Source: Undaria pinnatifida
Lineage: Eukaryota > Sar > Phaeophyceae > Laminariales > Alariaceae
Assembly (NCBI GenBank): GCA_012845835.1
Contig: JABAKD010000007.1
Location: 4,975,358-5,039,357 of the forward strand
Direction of reading: 5' to 3'
DNA length: 64,000 bases
A program made the position numbers and the translations under genes. Positions 61,181 through 64,000 of the stretch are shown one piece after another. The notes beneath the pieces were generated by a model. That model ran no database searches. It saw nothing but the letters and a program-made list of their open reading frames with translations, and was not told the DNA's origin. Numbering within the stretch: position 1 is the first letter of the stretch; each line of letters starts with the position of its first letter.

Positions 61181-62830
61181 GCCCCCTTGTATAATTTCAT
61201 TCACGATACATGTTCACCTTTTTTTATGTGTGGAATTCGTATTCCAAATCGAATTGTTCTTTCCACAAGATACAATTATGTGTAATATAATACCTGGTAC
61301 ATGTATTATAAACATGCACATTACTTCTCAAACGCACCGAGCACCCCAACACTCTGCACTGCGCTTCCAATATTCTTCCGGGGCCTTACACTCTCATTCA
61401 TGTGAACAGCAGAGGGCGAATAAACCATATTTAAGGGCAATCTGATGAACAAACCCGTAGCCCACGCATAAAAAACAACCATTTTGCACAACAAGAACGG
61501 AATTCCGACGTCAGACACCTCACGTCGAATTTTGTCAACTTCGAGCTCCAGACAGGCGCGGGGGGTACCTGGTACCGTATTCCCTGGACAACATTTACAA
61601 TTCAATGAAAAATACAACTATGGGACGGTACAGAGCCCCTTCCCCCTGCTTGATACAAGGCACTGCAAAAACACTATGCTACTGTGCGGCGACCCGTCGT
61701 AGGTGATATATTAATGTGCGCAGTTGCAGCGACTATGCCAGCGGTAGAGTGTGCTACGAAGGGGCAATGCTAGAGCTACCTCGCTTTAAAGTGTACCAGA
61801 CAGCCTTGGAACCGTTAGGACCGGCAGGCCCGGTTATATGAGCACCTGCCTGAAGCACGTCGAGAGGGAGGGAGATATCCCGTGGGTTCGTCGTTGTGGA
61901 AACGGGACTGCTCTCCTCTCTCCACACCCTGACCTTGCCACACCGCATGAGCTCGGGGAGGAGCATCTAACGCGATAATCAACTTTGGACGAACACCATG
62001 AGCACTTCCTTTTCTAATGACGCCAGGTTGTTGTTTGCTGTGGCCTCGGCACCGTTGGTTTTCCAAGCTTTGCTACCCCGTTAGTGCCAGAGATATCTGG
62101 TACATGGCACCTGGTGCCGTTTCATCCTGGGCTGTTTGAAGACGTGAACGTTCCTTGTATTCACGTGCGGAAAGGAAAACGTGGTGAAATTTAGGTTTGT
62201 GGTCGCGAGACCTGCAGCAGCATCATTTTGTCTCTAGCCCACGTGGCTCTGCTTCGCATAATAGCGGCAGTATAGCGCTTGCCGGAGCCACCGCAGCCGA
62301 ACGCTCGGGCCCGTTGATACGTGTGTCTCCGTCGCCACTGGGTGCCGGCGCGAAGCCCGCTTACACTGATACAGTCAGTAGAGCATGTACATCAATAGTA
62401 CTACTACAGCAGTATAGACAGTGTCTTTGTATGCACGCATGCCCTTTTACTACACGATCGCAAAACACCCAAACTGGCAGCTCACTTAGCAGAACACTAC
62501 TAGTCTGTACTCGAGGGCTCCACTCAGCGGCCGGCTGACGCCGCGCGCTACGCTCGCGCAAGAATATAACTGAATGCGAAGGGGGCAGATAGAAAGAGGC
62601 CCATGGTTTCGTGCAACAAGCGATTTAACAATGCTAAGGGCCACGTATGAAAATCCGATTACCCTGTGTTGTGCTATGTGCTTGTTGGCGAGGTCACGTT
62701 CTGATCGGCAGCATGGGTCTAACGGTGAAAATACACAATAAACGGAGAGGTGCGAGAGAGGACAAGCAAACAAATAACCCCCCCCCCCCAAAAAAATGCC
62801 CACACACGTACATACCGGTACCTGGTACCT
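61181..62830. other. No recognisable gene; recurrent (G)TACCTGGTAC motif
   Basis: The near-palindromic (T)ACCTGGTAC(C) appears at 61290, 61566 and 62820, and a GCACCTGGTGCC variant at 62106. The minus-strand frame at 61754-61966 is not assignable. Confidence 0.4.
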
Positions 62831-62834
62831 GATA

Positions 62835-63365
62835 TTTCGCGTGCTACCTGGTACTATTTAGTATGTTCGAAAGAAAACACAGAGCAGCACGGCAACGCAC
62901 GGCGCTGCGCTGCGCTGCTGAGGTATGGCTGGGCTGGGCTGAACTGGAAGTGTATTTTTGCGTTTCAATCAAAGTAGTACGTACAAACCTGGTGTTGCAG
63001 TAGAACCGGTACCTGGTACGATATTTTTTCCAAATTATACCTGGCTTGTACGAAAGAGAAAGCACAGAATAGCGCGCAGCACGGTACAGGACCCCACCGC
63101 ACGGCAGGAAACGGCACCGTACAGCACCGCACGGCACTGCGAGCCGAGCTGATGATGAGCCAAGCTGAGCCCAGCTGGGACCTGGTACGACGAAACTTCG
63201 TGTAACTAAAACAAAAAATTACAGCGCAGCACGCAGCACGGCACAGCACGGCACCGCACGGCACCGTAGTGTGCTGCGCTGCCGAGCTAGTGCTTCGTTG
63301 CGCTGCTGAGCTGAGCTGAGCTGATGAGCCAAGCTGGGCTCAGCTGGAACCTGCCTGGTATGGTG
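62835..63365 (+). repeat. Tandem repeat of about 180 bp, three units
   Basis: Each unit has an ACCTGGTA start, an A-rich stretch (CGAAAGAAAACACAGAGCAG or a variant), CACGGCACCGCACGGCAC-type repeats, and an AGCTGAG/CTCAGCT-rich end with GATGAGCCAAGCTG in units two and three. Confidence 0.75.
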
Positions 63366-64000
63366 AAACTTTTCGTGCAACGAAAAAAAGCACCAAGGTT
63401 CAGGAAGAAACCGAAGAAAATATGTGTTCTTCAAGTCAGCAGGCGGTGTCCAACTGAGAGGTCTCGAGAGGCCAGGGATACACCAACCGAGCGTTCCAAA
63501 AACAAAAACAAAAACAAGTAGTTTTATGCGAGAAACAACGCTTTAAAACCCCTCCCTAGCGCTGTAAGCACCCCCCCACACACACATTTATAAAATGGTA
63601 TATTTTCTCTGGCCTGATTCTCTCCGCCGGCCGAGTTATTTTCTCCCGCTTTCGGCTGCGGGGCAATGCGCCTACCGGTACATTACGACGTATGTGTCGA
63701 TCCCAGCCGAGCTCCGTTGTGGGGCTCTTGGCATCTAGCGTCCCTGGGCTGACTCCTTTCTTCAAGGGGCTGAGTTCCGCCTCGCTTCTCAAGCCGAGCA
63801 GGGGAATGGAACTCAAGCCGAGCAGGTGCATGGAACACCCCACAGTAATATTTTAATATAACCCGCTCCCCTCTCGCACTATTGCAGTTGCTCCGCTTTC
63901 CCGCCCGCCGTACAACATCATCAGGGCAATTGCTCTGCCCTCTCTGCTGTCTTCTACGACGCAGCAGCAGTTCTTAATGGCAGCCACGGACGGTGCTTGC
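63366..64000. other. No recognisable gene
   Basis: The end of the window has a CTCAAGCCGAGCAGG doublet (63788 and 63811) and CAG repeats at the last bases. Confidence 0.45.

Overview
This window looks like nuclear DNA of a repeat-rich photosynthetic eukaryote, most likely a brown alga (Phaeophyceae) or related stramenopile. The evidence is GT-AG introns of up to about 9.8 kb, very low coding density, decayed non-LTR retrotransposons, MITE-like DNA elements, long CAA/GTT, CCCCT, GGGTC and GAT arrays, and a plant-type SAM methyltransferase. The lineage is an inference; no species-diagnostic gene is present.

Two cellular genes are supportable. The first, on the + strand, can be assembled by eye from eight exons between about 16.7 and 43.4 kb. 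It encodes a class I SAM-dependent methyltransferase of the plant chloroplast/plastoglobule type (At1g78140/At2g41040-like). All seven exon junctions keep phase, and the motifs follow in family order. Its coding sequence is only about 1.3 kb of a roughly 26.5-kb locus. The introns are filled with satellites, LINE fragments, C-tailed repeats, MITEs and decaying copies of its own exons 5, 6 and 7. The second gene (55581-56600, - strand) is intronless and encodes a secreted or surface protein of 339 residues with a signal peptide, Cys-rich WxC repeats and three C-terminal membrane segments; its function is unknown.

Layout. 0-1.4 kb: dead LINE reverse transcriptase. 1.5-4.4 kb: CAA-tailed repeats, one of them interrupted by a TIR element and by a poly(A)-tailed tRNA-like SINE. 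6.6-11.2 kb: an inverted repeat whose left arm holds a hAT-like element (8-bp target duplication) and another CAA-tailed repeat. 11.6-14.3 kb: MITEs and a foldback hAT-like element made of GGGTC/GACCC arms. 15.8-43.4 kb: the methyltransferase gene and the repeats within it, with a 1.2-kb segmental duplication and a 1.57-kb CCCCT satellite in intron 2. 43.8-51.1 kb: tandem arrays and C-rich duplications. 55.6-56.6 kb: the Cys-rich gene. 57-64 kb: MITEs, a transposase fragment, a LINE 3' end and tandem repeats.

The least ordinary content is the mobile-element biology: hAT-like elements that carry expanding GGGTC foldback arms, a LINE family and a short repeat family that share the same GAGTACRC-poly(C) 3' end, and repeated exon duplication and decay inside the methyltransferase introns.
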